Numbered from the stretch's first letter, positions 32,418-41,532 are shown. The stretch: 64,000 nucleotides of DNA from Duganella sp. BJB476 (GCF_003416895.1 NZ_QVIO01000001.1:1860001-1924000), one strand, 5' to 3'. The notes: generated by a model from the sequence alone, not told the origin. Numbers and translations: made by a program.

Positions 32418-32480
32418 TTCCTGCACAAGCCGGTGCAACCGGCTACACTGCGCCCTCTTTTTCGTTTGACTGCATACATC

Positions 32481-34037
32481 ATGACCTTCCAAGCCCTCGG
32501 CCTGATCGACCCCATACAGCGCACGCTGGAGACGCTGGGCTACAAACAGCCCACGCCCGTCCAGAAGCAAGCCATTCCCGCCGTGCTGGCAGGCCGCGAC
32601 CTGATGGCAGCGGCGCAGACCGGCACCGGCAAGACGGCGGGCTTCGCCCTGCCCATCCTGCAGCGCCTGACCATGGACGGCATGACCGCCCCGAAAGCGA
32701 TCCGCTGCCTGGTGCTGGTGCCGACGCGCGAACTGGCCGAGCAGGTCTACGAGAGCTTCCGCAGCTACGGCGGCAACCTGCCGCTGAAATCGGCCGTGGC
32801 CTATGGCGGCGTGCCGATCGAACCGCAGATCACCAAGCTGCGCAAGGGCCTGGACGTGCTGGTGGCGACGCCGGGCCGCCTGATCGACCTGCACGACCAG
32901 AGCGCGATCAGCTTCGCCATGCTGCAAACGCTGGTGCTGGACGAGGCGGATCGCATGCTGGACCTGGGCTTCGAGCGCGACCTGGACATCCTGCTTGCGG
33001 CCCTGCCCAAGCAGCGCCAGACCTTGCTGTTCTCGGCCACGTTCTCGGACGAGATCCGCAAGCTGGCGGCCGGCATGCTCAAAGACCCGGTGTCGATCCA
33101 GGTCAGCGCCAGCAATACCGCCACCAAAACCGTCAAGCAGTGGCTGATCCCGACCGACAAACGCCGCAAGCCGGAACTGCTGCTGCACCTGCTGAAGAAG
33201 CTGAACTGGGGCCAGGTGCTGGTCTTCGTCAAGACCCGCAAGGGCGTCGAGACGCTGGTGACGACCTTGCAGGAACACGGCATTTCCGCCGACTCCATCC
33301 ACGGCGACAAAACCCAGCCGGCCCGCCTGCGCGCGCTGGCCCGCTTCAAGAACGCCGAAGTGCAGCTGCTGGTGGCGACCGACGTCGCCGCGCGCGGCCT
33401 GGATATCGAGGCGCTGCCGCAGGTGGTCAACTTCGACCTGCCGACCGTGGCCGAGGACTACATCCACCGCATTGGCCGCACCGGCCGCGCCGGCATGGAG
33501 GGCGAAGCCGTCTCGCTGGTCTGCGCCGACGAAGTCGATATGCTGAAGGCCATCGAAACGCTGACCCGCCAGGTCATCCATCGCATCGAGGAACCGGGTT
33601 TCGAAGCCGACCACCGCGTGCCGGAGACCGGCCCAAAAGGCGTGGCCGCTGCATTGGCCAAGAAAGCCGCAGCGGAAGCGCCGGCCAAGAAGAAGCGCCC
33701 GTTCACCGGCCCTGCCGGCGGCAAGGCGGCGCCAGGCAGCGTTGCCACGGGTGGCGCTGCAGCTGGCGGCAAGCCCGCAGTGACGGCCCGTCCCGCCGGC
33801 GGCGATGCGTCGCTGGGCACGTGGACGCCACCGGCGCCATCAGACAAGCCACCCGGCGGCGCACGCTCCGCAGGCGGCAAACCGGGCGCAGGCCGCATCT
33901 ACGGCGGCGCCAAGCCGGCGGCAGCGGCGCCCAAGGGCGCGGTCGTGGTCACCGGCGGACGTGGCGCCAAGTCGATGGCGCGGACTGCGGGCAAGGCCGC
34001 CGCAAAGCCGGGCGGCCGCAAGACCGGCCCACGCTGA
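32481..34037 (+). CDS. DEAD-box RNA helicase, RhlE-like
   Basis: 518 residues. Motifs run in order: Q-motif region (FQALGL...PTPVQKQAIP), Walker A AQTGTGKT (45-52), PTRELA, DEAD in LVLDEADRMLDLGF (154-157), SAT, ATDVAARGLDIE and HRIGRTGRAG. The C-terminal 120 residues are Ala/Gly/Lys/Pro-rich and low in complexity, as in RhlE-type helicases where the tail binds RNA non-specifically. It probably acts in ribosome assembly or mRNA decay. ATG 32481 (MTFQALGLIDP) matches the family start. Confidence 0.93.
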   Translation: MTFQALGLIDPIQRTLETLGYKQPTPVQKQAIPAVLAGRDLMAAAQTGTGKTAGFALPILQRLTMDGMTAPKAIRCLVLVPTRELAEQVYESFRSYGGNLPLKSAVAYGGVPIEPQITKLRKGLDVLVATPGRLIDLHDQSAISFAMLQTLVLDEADRMLDLGFERDLDILLAALPKQRQTLLFSATFSDEIRKLAAGMLKDPVSIQVSASNTATKTVKQWLIPTDKRRKPELLLHLLKKLNWGQVLVFVKTRKGVETLVTTLQEHGISADSIHGDKTQPARLRALARFKNAEVQLLVATDVAARGLDIEALPQVVNFDLPTVAEDYIHRIGRTGRAGMEGEAVSLVCADEVDMLKAIETLTRQVIHRIEEPGFEADHRVPETGPKGVAAALAKKAAAEAPAKKKRPFTGPAGGKAAPGSVATGGAAAGGKPAVTARPAGGDASLGTWTPPAPSDKPPGGARSAGGKPGAGRIYGGAKPAAAAPKGAVVVTGGRGAKSMARTAGKAAAKPGGRKTGPR

Positions 34038-34122
34038 GCGCCTGGGGCGGCGATGTGCGCCGCCTGATAAAATAGCCACCTTTCCGGGCCGTTGCGGCCC
34101 GCGCACCACGTTGGAGAATTGA

Positions 34123-35097
34123 ATGCAGCAATACCAGGAACTGATCCAGACCGTCCTCGATACGGGCAGCTGGCAAGACAACCGCACCGGCATCCGCACC
34201 CTGAGCGTGCCGGGCGCGATGATGCGCTTCGACCTGCTGAACGACGGTTTCCCTGCCGTGACGACCAAAAAACTGGCATTCAAATCCGTGGTCGGCGAAC
34301 TGTGCGCCTTCCTGCGCGCCTCCAGCAGCGCCGCCGACTTCCGCGCGCTGGGCTGCAAGGTCTGGGACCAGAATGCCAACGAGAACAAGCAGTGGCTGGA
34401 CAATCCTTACCGCTTGGGCGAAGACGACCTGGGTCCGGTCTATGGCGTGCAATGGCGCCAATGGCCAGGCTTCAAGCTGATCGCCGTCGACCAGCCGGCG
34501 CAGATCGCCGACGCGCAAAAGAACGGCTTCCGCCTGATCTCGCAGATCGAGGACCAAGGCGTGACCAAGGTCCTGCTGCACAAGGCCATCGACCAGCTGC
34601 GCGAATGCCTGGACACCATCGTCAACAATCCGGGCAGCCGCCGCATTCTGTTCCACGGCTGGAATCCGGCAGTACTGGATTCGGTCGCGCTGCCGGCTTG
34701 CCACCTGCTGTACCAGTTCATTCCGAATCCGGCCACGCGCGAGCTGTCGATGTGCCTCTACGTCCGCTCCAACGACCTGGGCCTGGGCACGCCGTTCAAC
34801 CTCGCGGAAGGCGCCGCGCTGATGCACCTGGTCGGCCGCCTGACCGGCTACACGCCGCGCTGGTTCACCTACTTCATCGGCGATGCCCACATCTACGAGA
34901 ACCACCTGGACATGGTCAAGGAGCAGCTGACCCGCACGCCGTTCCCGGCGCCGCAGTTCCGCATCTCCGACCGCGTGCCGGACTTCGCCAAGACCGGCAA
35001 GTACGAGCCGGAATGGCTGGAAAAGGTCGAACCGTCGGACTTCTCGCTGGAAGGCTACCAGCACCACGCGCCGATCACAGCGCCGATGGCTGTATGA
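34123..35097 (+). CDS. thyA: thymidylate synthase
   Basis: 324 residues. It methylates dUMP to dTMP with 5,10-methylene-tetrahydrofolate. The nucleophile is Cys193 in [11 protein letters not shown], and [12 protein letters not shown] and HIYENHLD are the dUMP/folate-binding blocks. It is about 60 residues longer than the 264-residue E. coli enzyme because of extra sequence after [12 protein letters not shown], as in longer ThyA forms of other bacteria. The stop overlaps the start of the hydrolase gene. Together with folA (40198) the locus is rich in folate/dTMP functions. Confidence 0.96.
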   Translation: MQQYQELIQTVLDTGSWQDNRTGIRTLSVPGAMMRFDLLNDGFPAVTTKKLAFKSVVGELCAFLRASSSAADFRALGCKVWDQNANENKQWLDNPYRLGEDDLGPVYGVQWRQWPGFKLIAVDQPAQIADAQKNGFRLISQIEDQGVTKVLLHKAIDQLRECLDTIVNNPGSRRILFHGWNPAVLDSVALPACHLLYQFIPNPATRELSMCLYVRSNDLGLGTPFNLAEGAALMHLVGRLTGYTPRWFTYFIGDAHIYENHLDMVKEQLTRTPFPAPQFRISDRVPDFAKTGKYEPEWLEKVEPSDFSLEGYQHHAPITAPMAV

Positions 35098-35789
35098 CGC
35101 GACTGGACTTCATCCCCGGCACGCTATGCGACGAAAGGATGTGGTCCCGTTTGACGCCGCTGCTGGGCAGCGGCTTCGTGTTCAATCATGTGCCGCTGCA
35201 CAAGGCGCGCACGCGCTTGCAGATGCAGGAGCTGATCGCCGCGCACAGCGCGCCGTCGGCGCACCTGGTGGCGTTCTCGTTGGGCGCCTATCTCGCCATC
35301 GAGTACGCGCTGCTGCACCCGGAACGCGTGCAGTCGCTGGTGCTGATCGCGAATTCGGCGCGCGGCCTGAGCGAAACCGAGATACAAACCCGCCGCCGCA
35401 TCATCCCCATGTTGAAGAACAACGCCTACACCGGCATGACACGCATGCGCCTGCGCGAGCTGCTGCATGAGGCGCATCTGGGTGACCAGTCCATCATCGA
35501 CATCATCCAGCAGATGGCGCTGGACCTCGGCAAGGACGTGCTGCTGGCGCAGTTCACCGCCTCGATGGAGCGTCCGGACCTGATGGAGCGGCTGGCGGAA
35601 ATCACCTGCCCCGTACTGATCGTCGGCGCGAACGGCGACCAGCTGGTCGATCCAGCCCACCTCCAGGAGATGCAGCGCCACCTGCCCGACTCCCGCCTGC
35701 ATCTGCACGACGACACCGGTCACATGATCCCGATGGAGGCTCCGCAAGCGCTGGCCGCCGACATATTGGCGTTCCATCAAGCCGCATGA
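35094..35789 (+). CDS. alpha/beta hydrolase
   Basis: 231 residues. The nucleophile elbow is AFSLGAY (Ala instead of the usual first Gly), the acid is probably in [11 protein letters not shown], and the His is in [12 protein letters not shown]. The oxyanion region [12 protein letters not shown] is near the N-terminus. The start overlaps the thyA stop (ATGA, 35094-35097), and its own stop overlaps the YidD-like gene, so three genes are translationally linked. Substrate unknown. Confidence 0.83.
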   Translation: MTRLDFIPGTLCDERMWSRLTPLLGSGFVFNHVPLHKARTRLQMQELIAAHSAPSAHLVAFSLGAYLAIEYALLHPERVQSLVLIANSARGLSETEIQTRRRIIPMLKNNAYTGMTRMRLRELLHEAHLGDQSIIDIIQQMALDLGKDVLLAQFTASMERPDLMERLAEITCPVLIVGANGDQLVDPAHLQEMQRHLPDSRLHLHDDTGHMIPMEAPQALAADILAFHQAA

Positions 35790-36220
35790 AACACCTCGCC
35801 CTCGCCGTCATCGCGTTCTATCGACGCCACCTGTCGCGGTTGAAGGGCTTTTCCTGCGCCTTCCGCGTCTACACCGGCCGGGATAGCTGCTCCGCCTACG
35901 GCCAGCGCGTCATCGCCAGGCATGGCCTGATCCTCGGCCTGATGCTGCTGAACCGCCGCATGAACGCATGCGGCGACATGCATCACCAGCATCGCCCGCC
36001 GGCGATGCGCGCCATGAGCGCGCGCCACCGGGCGCAGGCAGGCTTTTGCGACCTGTCCTGCGACCTGCCCGACCTGTCCTGCGCCGGCGACGCCTGCGAT
36101 GTCGCCTCGTGCGCGGGCGAGATCGCCAATTGCGACACCGGAGGTTGCAGCAACCGGTGGCGCAGCCGCAAGAACAAAGACCCTTATGTACGCGTCAATC
36201 CCATATCGGGACTGGAGTAA
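35786..36220 (+). CDS. YidD-like protein with Cys-rich tail (copy 1)
   Basis: 144 residues. Residues 1-65 match YidD, the small membrane-associated factor that assists membrane protein insertion: FYRRHLSRLKGFSCAFRVYT followed by DSCSAYGQRVIARHG and a final RRMNACGD. Residues 70-144 are a Cys-rich extension (LSCDLPDLSCAGDACDVASC and several more Cys) not found in classical YidD of about 70-85 residues. It is coupled to the hydrolase gene by a 4-bp overlap and is not near rnpA/yidC. A paralogue lies at 39725. The tail may bind metal (inference). Confidence 0.72.
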   Translation: MKHLALAVIAFYRRHLSRLKGFSCAFRVYTGRDSCSAYGQRVIARHGLILGLMLLNRRMNACGDMHHQHRPPAMRAMSARHRAQAGFCDLSCDLPDLSCAGDACDVASCAGEIANCDTGGCSNRWRSRKNKDPYVRVNPISGLE

Positions 36221-36221
36221 C

Positions 36222-36575
36222 TCAGGCCTTGACGATCAGCGTGCCGGACATCTCCTCATGGCCGCTGCCGCAGAAGTTATCGCATAAAAAACCGAACTGC
36301 CCGGCCTCTTCCGGCTTGAGCTTCACCCGCACGGGTTTGCCCATCACCAGATCGGCGCGGATCTTGAAGTCCGGCAGGCTGAAGCCGTGCGGGAAGTCCA
36401 GCGCCGTCAGTTCCAGCACCACCGCCTCGCCCTTCTTCAATTCGATCACGTTCGGCGCGAAGCGGAACTTGCGGGCCTCGATCTTGATGACCCGCTCCTT
36501 CGCCTTGGCCTGCACTGCGCCCAAGGCGACCAGCGCCAACGGGGCGCACATCAGCATTCTACGTTTGTTCAACAT
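36222..36575 (-). CDS. exported cupredoxin-domain protein
   Basis: 117 residues. An N-terminal signal sequence (MLNKRRMLMCAPLALVALGA) is followed by a cupredoxin domain (about 27-117). Its C-terminal metal loop CDNFCGSGHEEM has the C-x3-C-x3-H-x2-M spacing of CuA sites in cytochrome oxidase subunit II and nitrous oxide reductase. The N-terminal His ligand could be that in LDFPHGFSL. It is likely a periplasmic copper or electron-transfer protein. It follows the metallophosphoesterase gene by 6 nt in one operon. Confidence 0.85.
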   Translation of the reverse strand: MLNKRRMLMCAPLALVALGAVQAKAKERVIKIEARKFRFAPNVIELKKGEAVVLELTALDFPHGFSLPDFKIRADLVMGKPVRVKLKPEEAGQFGFLCDNFCGSGHEEMSGTLIVKA

Positions 36576-36581
36576 GTCGTT

Positions 36582-37463
36582 TTATCCTTTCATCGCTGGG
36601 AATTCGGTGATCTGATACGCCACCGGTTTCATCTCGGCCTCCACCTCGCGGAAGCCCAGGCCCTTGCCCGGCGCGGCCGGATCCCACGGCAGCGGCGTGC
36701 GTTTGTCCTGCGAACCCGGCGCCGGCAGCGGGAAGATCAGCGACTTGGCCGCGTGATGCGCGATGTGGCCGCTCATGTGGTGGTTCTCCTGGTGGATGTG
36801 GCCATAGAACACCGTGACGTTCGAATACGGCATCAGCAGCGCCATCGCCTGCTCGCCGTCGCGCGTGGCCCAGTCCCATTTCGGCGCCAGGTCGAACAAA
36901 GGCCGGTGCGTCAGCACGACGATGCGCGCGTCCTTCGCCTGCTTGTCCAGGTCCGCCTTCAGCCAGGCCAGCTGCGCCTCGCCGATGCGCGCGCCTGGGT
37001 CGGAGACGTTGTCGAGGGCGATGAAGTGCACGCCCTTGTGATCGAAGCTGTAGTGCGTGGGGCCGAAGAACTCCTGGAACGCCGCGCCGTTGTCGAGCGA
37101 GGCGTCATGCTCGCCCGCCAGGAAGTGCACGTCCTTGACCTTCAAGCCGCCGACGATCTGCTTGAACTCGGCCATGCGCCGGCGGCGCTCGGCCGCGTCG
37201 TCGGTGGTGTGGGTCAGGTCGCCGGTGAAGACGATGAAGTCGGGGGGCGTGGCCAGCGCATTGACGCTCTCCACCGCCTGCCTGAGCGTGTTCTGCGCCT
37301 CCGGATTGGCCGGCCCCTTGTAGCCCCAGTGCGAATCGGACAGCTGCACAAAGTAGAAATCCTCGTAGCCGGCAGCGGCCATGGCCTTGCCGTACAAGCC
37401 GGACATGAAGACGGCGCCGCCGCCCACTGCGCCCAGCTTTAAAAATCCTCTGCGATCGATCAT
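36582..37463 (-). CDS. Tat-exported metallophosphoesterase
   Basis: 293 residues. The N-terminus has a twin-arginine motif, DRRGFLKLGAVGGGAVF, so export is of a folded enzyme. Metal-binding motifs of calcineurin-like phosphoesterases follow in order: QLSDSHWG, FTGDLTHT, GEHD (usually GNHD), LTHRPLF and FYGHIHQ. ATG 37463 is chosen because it places the Tat motif at the start. First gene of an operon with the CuA-like cupredoxin, and divergent from the ECF sigma factor, whose regulon it may belong to. Confidence 0.9.
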   Translation of the reverse strand: MIDRRGFLKLGAVGGGAVFMSGLYGKAMAAAGYEDFYFVQLSDSHWGYKGPANPEAQNTLRQAVESVNALATPPDFIVFTGDLTHTTDDAAERRRRMAEFKQIVGGLKVKDVHFLAGEHDASLDNGAAFQEFFGPTHYSFDHKGVHFIALDNVSDPGARIGEAQLAWLKADLDKQAKDARIVVLTHRPLFDLAPKWDWATRDGEQAMALLMPYSNVTVFYGHIHQENHHMSGHIAHHAAKSLIFPLPAPGSQDKRTPLPWDPAAPGKGLGFREVEAEMKPVAYQITEFPAMKG

Positions 37464-37637
37464 GATGTACTCCGTGATGTGGTTGTCAAGACGTCGCCGC
37501 GACATGGCATAATCGGCAAGCGACGGTCGTACCGGCTAAAACCCGGATCACGGCCCGGATATTCCCGATTATTTTTTTATTTCTCAGGCGGGAATAAAAC
37601 CGCACCGGGCGGAGTCTTCATCGACTGGACCACTGCA

Positions 37638-38174
37638 ATGGATAAGTATTTGGGCGACGACGATAAAACCGCGCAGTTCGAGGCGATGGCCATGCCGCAC
37701 CTGGACGCGGCCTACAACCTGGCCCGCTGGCTGACCCGCAACGAGCATGACGCCGACGATCTGGTGCAGAGCGCCTACCTGCGCGCCTTCCGCTTTGCCG
37801 ACGGCTTTCGCGGCGGCGACGTGCGTGCGTGGCTGCTGACCATTGTGCGCCACACCTACTACAGCGCGCTGCGCGACGGCCAGGCGCAGCGCGGCGATGT
37901 CAGCTTCGATGAAACGCTGCATGGCGACGACGAATCCACCGATCCGGCCGCCATCGTCGCCAGCCGCGACACCGGCCGCACCGTCAACGCCGCGCTGGCC
38001 CAGCTGCCGCAGGCGTTCCGCGAGGTGCTGGTGTTGAAGGAGATGGACGATTTGTCGTACAAGCAGATTGCGCAGGTGACCGAGACGCCGATCGGCACGG
38101 TGATGTCGCGGCTGGCCCGCGCGCGCAAGCTGCTGCTGGCGTATCTGAAGCACGGAGGGCAGGATGGAATCTAA
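37638..38174 (+). CDS. ECF-type RNA polymerase sigma factor
   Basis: 178 residues. Sigma region 2 is at about 18-85 (AYNLARWLTRNEHDADDLVQ and RAWLLTIVRHTYYSALR) and region 4 at about 115-170 (LPQAFREVLVLKEMDDLSYK and GTVMSRLARARKLL). The ATG at 37638 gives the family N-terminus. The anti-sigma gene starts 11 bp before the stop. In this class the anti-sigma factor holds the sigma factor until an envelope or redox signal arrives. The divergent phosphoesterase/cupredoxin operon is the obvious candidate target. Confidence 0.92.
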   Translation: MDKYLGDDDKTAQFEAMAMPHLDAAYNLARWLTRNEHDADDLVQSAYLRAFRFADGFRGGDVRAWLLTIVRHTYYSALRDGQAQRGDVSFDETLHGDDESTDPAAIVASRDTGRTVNAALAQLPQAFREVLVLKEMDDLSYKQIAQVTETPIGTVMSRLARARKLLLAYLKHGGQDGI

Positions 38175-38949
38175 GCACAGCCAGGAAATGCTGTCGGCGT
38201 ATCTGGACGATGAACTGAGTGTGGCCGACCGGCGGCAGCTGGAGGCGCATTTGTCCGGCTGCGCCGATTGCAGCGCCGCGCTGGAGGAGCTGGAGGCGCT
38301 GCGCGGCCGGATCGGCATGGAGGCAAGCCGCCATGCCGCGCCCGAATATCTGAAGCACCGCATCCACGCCGCGCTGCGGGCCGAGCCCACGCACCGGCCG
38401 CGCCGCGCGTCGCCGCGCGCATGGCCGTGGGCGTGGATCAACCTTGGCCTGACGGGTGCGGCGACGGCCGCCTTTGCCGTCACGTTGACGTTGTACCTTG
38501 GCCAGCCCAGCGCCAACGAGCGCATCGAGCAGGAGCTGGTGGCCAGCCACTTCCGCGCGCTGATGCCCAACCATCTGGCCGACGTGGCCTCGACCGACCA
38601 GCACACGGTCAAGCCTTGGTTCGCCGGCAAGCTGGATTTTTCGCCGCCGGTGTTCGACCTGGCGGAGCAAGGCTATACGCTGGTCGGCGGCCGACTGGAC
38701 TATCTTCAACAGCGGCCGGTGGCGGCGCTGGCCTACCGTCATCGGCAGCACATCCTCAACCTGTACATCTGGCCGGATGCCGGCGCCCACGCCGGCGCGC
38801 CGCAGGCAAGCATGCGGCAGGGTTTCCACCTGCTGCGCTGGTCGCAGGACGGCATGCAGTACTCGGCCGTGTCGGACATGAATCCGCAGGACCTGGCGCA
38901 GTTCGCCGGCCAGCTGCGCCAGAAAGTGGCGCAGGCCGACGCACAGTAG
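38164..38949 (+). CDS. anti-sigma factor with zinc-finger domain
   Basis: 261 residues. An N-terminal anti-sigma zinc-finger (H29-x3-C33-x2-C36 in HLSGCADC) is followed by one membrane helix at about 81-106 (WINLGLTGAATAAFAVTLTL) and a periplasmic domain of about 155 residues. The gene overlaps the sigma gene by 11 bp. The HxxxCxxC finger can respond to redox state, which would fit a copper-linked regulon (inference). Confidence 0.9.
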   Translation: MESKHSQEMLSAYLDDELSVADRRQLEAHLSGCADCSAALEELEALRGRIGMEASRHAAPEYLKHRIHAALRAEPTHRPRRASPRAWPWAWINLGLTGAATAAFAVTLTLYLGQPSANERIEQELVASHFRALMPNHLADVASTDQHTVKPWFAGKLDFSPPVFDLAEQGYTLVGGRLDYLQQRPVAALAYRHRQHILNLYIWPDAGAHAGAPQASMRQGFHLLRWSQDGMQYSAVSDMNPQDLAQFAGQLRQKVAQADAQ

Positions 38950-39013
38950 ATAGAGGACGCGGGTTTTCGCCGCGGCGTGTTATTGTGACTTGTTTAATAA
39001 GCCACATTTACAC

Positions 39014-39724
39014 ATGAACAAAAAACTGATCGGCTCTGTTGTTGCGCTAACGTTGGTACCGGGCCTGCTGGCCGGCTGCCGCGACAAACCTGCGCCGGCC
39101 GCGCCCACGCCACGAGTGGCGGTCGCCTCCCAGACGGCCGTCGGATCGCATGCGCCACAGCCTGAGGGCGCGTCCGACGGAGAAGAAGTCGACGTCAGCC
39201 AAACGCTGAAGGGCAAAGACTTCACGCTGGAGGTGTACGGCAGCGATACTTTCCGCAGCCTGGACATCAGCATGGCTGACGGCCAGCCGGTTCGCCAACT
39301 GCGTTCGATGGACGGCAAGACCTCCGAACTCGCCAACATCACCTTCGCCCCTGGCGACAATTTTGAACTCAGGGAGCTGATTCCCGGCGACGCCCACCAA
39401 CAAGTCCTGTGCAAGGGCAGCCAGTTATTAAGCCGCGGCGCTGGCATATTGGATACGTATTCGCTCTACCGCATTGAAGGCGACCACCTTCAGGAGCTGG
39501 TCAGCTTGGTCACCGAGCGCGACGTTGAAGAAGGCAACGGCTTCACCCCACAAAAGCTGCACGCGACCGTTGAGGAAACCTCGCGCGACGGCCAGCCGCT
39601 CATTATCTACCGGGTCAAGGCCGGCAAGCAGGCGGAGCGTACCATCGAGCTGCGCTGGAACGGCAAGCTGTTCGAAGACCCTAGCGGCCAGTACGCAAAG
39701 ATCGCCGCCGAATACATCCCCTAG
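39014..39724 (+). CDS. putative lipoprotein, unknown function
   Basis: 236 residues. A signal peptide ends in the lipobox LLAGC with Cys22 as the lipidated residue, followed by a Pro/Ala-rich linker to about residue 55. A domain of mixed strands I do not recognise follows. There is one further Cys. ATG 39014 is preferred over an upstream in-frame ATG because it opens the signal peptide. The next gene starts directly at the stop codon's following base (39725), so it is cotranscribed with the second YidD-like gene and folA. Confidence 0.75.
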   Translation: MNKKLIGSVVALTLVPGLLAGCRDKPAPAAPTPRVAVASQTAVGSHAPQPEGASDGEEVDVSQTLKGKDFTLEVYGSDTFRSLDISMADGQPVRQLRSMDGKTSELANITFAPGDNFELRELIPGDAHQQVLCKGSQLLSRGAGILDTYSLYRIEGDHLQELVSLVTERDVEEGNGFTPQKLHATVEETSRDGQPLIIYRVKAGKQAERTIELRWNGKLFEDPSGQYAKIAAEYIP

Positions 39725-40201
39725 ATGAAACGCCCCGCCCTCGCCGCCATCACTGCCTATCAACGCTACCTGTCGCCGCTGAAGGGTTTCAGCTGCGCCT
39801 TTCGCGTCCATACAGGCCGGGACAGCTGCTCACAGTACGGCAAGCGCGTGATCGCCCGTCATGGCCTGGCTGTCGGCCTGCTGCTGTTACAGCGCCGCAT
39901 GGTCGATTGCGGCGACCTGCACCACCGCCATCGGCCGCCGCGCCCGGCGCTGTCGGCGCGCCACCTCAGGCAGGCGGGCTTTTGCAGCTGGGGCGAGGTG
40001 TTCGAGTTCGGCTGCGACTTCTTTGCCGACTGGGCGCGCAGCGCCCGCTGCTGCAGCTGGCGCTACAGCACCCTGCCGACCGAACTCGACGACAACTATC
40101 CGGGCACATCGCCACGCCGGCGCCGCAAGCAATCGGCCGCGCCGAAAAAGGCCAAATTGAACGATAATGTCGGCTCTGCATCTGATAGCATCAAAAAATG
40201 A
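39725..40201 (+). CDS. YidD-like protein with extended tail (copy 2)
   Basis: 158 residues. The first 65 match YidD (AYQRYLSPLKGFSCAFRVHT, then DSCSQYGKRVIARHG), and residues 1-60 are close to the copy at 35786. After that comes an extension with Cys and aromatic residues and a basic C-terminus (RRRKQSAAPKKAKL). It lies between a lipoprotein gene and folA, overlapping the folA start (ATGA). Classical YidD sits in the rnpA-yidC operon; this arrangement is different, so the name gives the family rather than a proven role. Confidence 0.72.
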   Translation: MKRPALAAITAYQRYLSPLKGFSCAFRVHTGRDSCSQYGKRVIARHGLAVGLLLLQRRMVDCGDLHHRHRPPRPALSARHLRQAGFCSWGEVFEFGCDFFADWARSARCCSWRYSTLPTELDDNYPGTSPRRRRKQSAAPKKAKLNDNVGSASDSIKK

Positions 40202-40683
40202 GCACACTGACCATCATCGTCGCCATGGACGCCCAGCGCGGCATCGGCATCAACAACACCCTGCCGTGGAAGCTGCCGGAAGACCTCGCGCATTTCAAGC
40301 GTTTGACCACCGGCCACCCGATCATCATGGGCCGTAAAACGTTTGATTCCATCGGCCGCCCGCTGCCCAACCGCCGCAACATCGTCATCACCCGCAATCC
40401 CGACTGGCGCCATGACGGCGTGGAAGCGGTCGGCTCGGTCGAGGCGGCCCTGGCGCTGCTGGACGGCGCCACCGGCTTCGTCATCGGCGGCGCCGAGATC
40501 TACCAGCAATCGATGCAACTGGCGGACCAGTTGATAATCACCGAGATCGCCCGCACCTACCAGTGTGACGCCTTCTTCCCGCAACTCGACGCCAGCGTGT
40601 GGCAGGAAACCGCCCGCGAGCAGCATGCGTCGGAAACGGCCGATTTGCAGTACGCTTTTGTTACACTGCGCCGCAAGGCCTAA
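40198..40683 (+). CDS. folA: dihydrofolate reductase
   Basis: 161 residues, the standard size. It reduces dihydrofolate to tetrahydrofolate with NADPH. Motifs are IVAMDAQRGIGINNTLPW (7-24), the catalytic acid D29 in LPEDLAHFK, MGRKTFDSIGRPLP (NADPH loop) and GFVIGGAEIY. It replenishes the folate oxidised by ThyA, encoded 5 kb upstream. The start overlaps the YidD-like stop by 4 bp. Confidence 0.96.
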   Translation: MSTLTIIVAMDAQRGIGINNTLPWKLPEDLAHFKRLTTGHPIIMGRKTFDSIGRPLPNRRNIVITRNPDWRHDGVEAVGSVEAALALLDGATGFVIGGAEIYQQSMQLADQLIITEIARTYQCDAFFPQLDASVWQETAREQHASETADLQYAFVTLRRKA

Positions 40684-40719
40684 GCCCCAACTTCAACCTC
40701 ATCCAGGAATCAACAGCAT

Positions 40720-41340
40720 ATGTCAGGCGACGGTTTTCACGTACACGGACCGCACGATCACGCGGTCGAACACGCTTCCCACGGCAGCGATGGCTTTTCG
40801 AACAATATTGCCGTCATGACGGCCATCCTGGCCACCGTCGGCGCCACCTTCGGCTACCTGGGCGGCGCCACGCAGAACGACGCGGCGCTGTTCAAGAACA
40901 ACGCTGCCATCGACAAGACCCAGGCCGCCAACAGCTGGAACTACTACCAGGCCAAGTCCAGCAAGCAAAACCTGGCCGAGTTGGCGATGTCGCTGCCGGG
41001 CATCGATCCGAAGAAGTACGAGGCCGACATGGCCCGCTACAAATCGGAGAAGGAAGACATCAAGAAAGACGCCGAAAAGTGGGAGGAATCCTCTAAAGAG
41101 TGGAACCACAAATCGGACGAAGCCATGCACGAGCACCATCAGTGGGCGCTGGCCACCACCGCCGAGCAGATCGCCATCTCGCTGGCCGCCATCACCCTGC
41201 TGACCCGCAAGAAATGGATGATGGGCCTGGCCTACGGCGTGGCCGGCGTCGGCATCGCGCTGGGCGCGTTTGCCTGGTTCCACGTCGATCCGGTCGGCCA
41301 GATGCTGGCCAAACTGGGCGGCGGCGCGGTCGGGCACTAA
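40720..41340 (+). CDS. DUF4337 membrane protein
   Basis: 206 residues. A His-rich N-terminus (HVHGPHDHAVEHASH, 7-21) precedes a helix (NNIAVMTAILATVGATFGYLG). A long charged, probably coiled-coil segment (YYQAKSSKQNLAELAMSLPG to about 140) follows, then two C-terminal helices (ISLAAITLLT and GVAGVGIALGAFAWF). The pattern matches DUF4337, of unknown function. It is located 36 bp after folA, with no strong promoter visible in between. Confidence 0.8.
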   Translation: MSGDGFHVHGPHDHAVEHASHGSDGFSNNIAVMTAILATVGATFGYLGGATQNDAALFKNNAAIDKTQAANSWNYYQAKSSKQNLAELAMSLPGIDPKKYEADMARYKSEKEDIKKDAEKWEESSKEWNHKSDEAMHEHHQWALATTAEQIAISLAAITLLTRKKWMMGLAYGVAGVGIALGAFAWFHVDPVGQMLAKLGGGAVGH

Positions 41341-41460
41341 GAGCTACAAGCCCGGTGTAATACCGTCGTCATAGTATTGCGGCAATCTTGTCTGGATTTT
41401 TGCAATATTTTTTTCCCGCAGCGGCCCCATTTCTGCGAGAATCCCGTTCTTATTTTTTTT

Positions 41461-41493
41461 ATGCGGCTGCTCAGTGCAGCGGTCGCGCCCTAG
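41461..41493 (+). CDS. possible 10-residue leader peptide
   Basis: A short frame ATG...TAG encodes MRLLSAAVAP and ends 1 nt before the attenuator-like hairpin, upstream of the decarboxylase gene. It also contains a small hairpin (GCTGC 41466-41470 with GCAGC 41476-41480). The position is that of a leader peptide in transcription attenuation. The peptide lacks a run of a regulatory amino acid and has no clear ribosome site, so it is only a candidate. Confidence 0.3.
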   Translation: MRLLSAAVAP

Positions 41494-41494
41494 T

Positions 41495-41532
41495 CCGCCC
41501 CTCCACACAAGTCAGGGGCGGCTTGCTTTTTT
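41495..41532 (+). promoter_or_regulatory. attenuator-like hairpin immediately before the decarboxylase gene
   Basis: CCGCCCCT (41495-41502) pairs perfectly with AGGGGCGG (41514-41521) around an 11-nt loop. It is followed by CTTGC and a run of six T (41527-41532). The GGAG ribosome site (41533-41536) begins directly after the T-run, 10 bp before the ATG. A full intrinsic terminator placed between promoter side and start codon suggests conditional termination, or it simply ends transcription coming from the DUF4337 gene with a promoter overlapping it. Confidence 0.6.

Noticed and set aside
34085..34101. GC hairpin (CGGGCCG/CGGCCCG) before thyA
   Set aside because: No T-run and only 22 bp upstream of the start; could be chance in GC-rich DNA, so not called a terminator.
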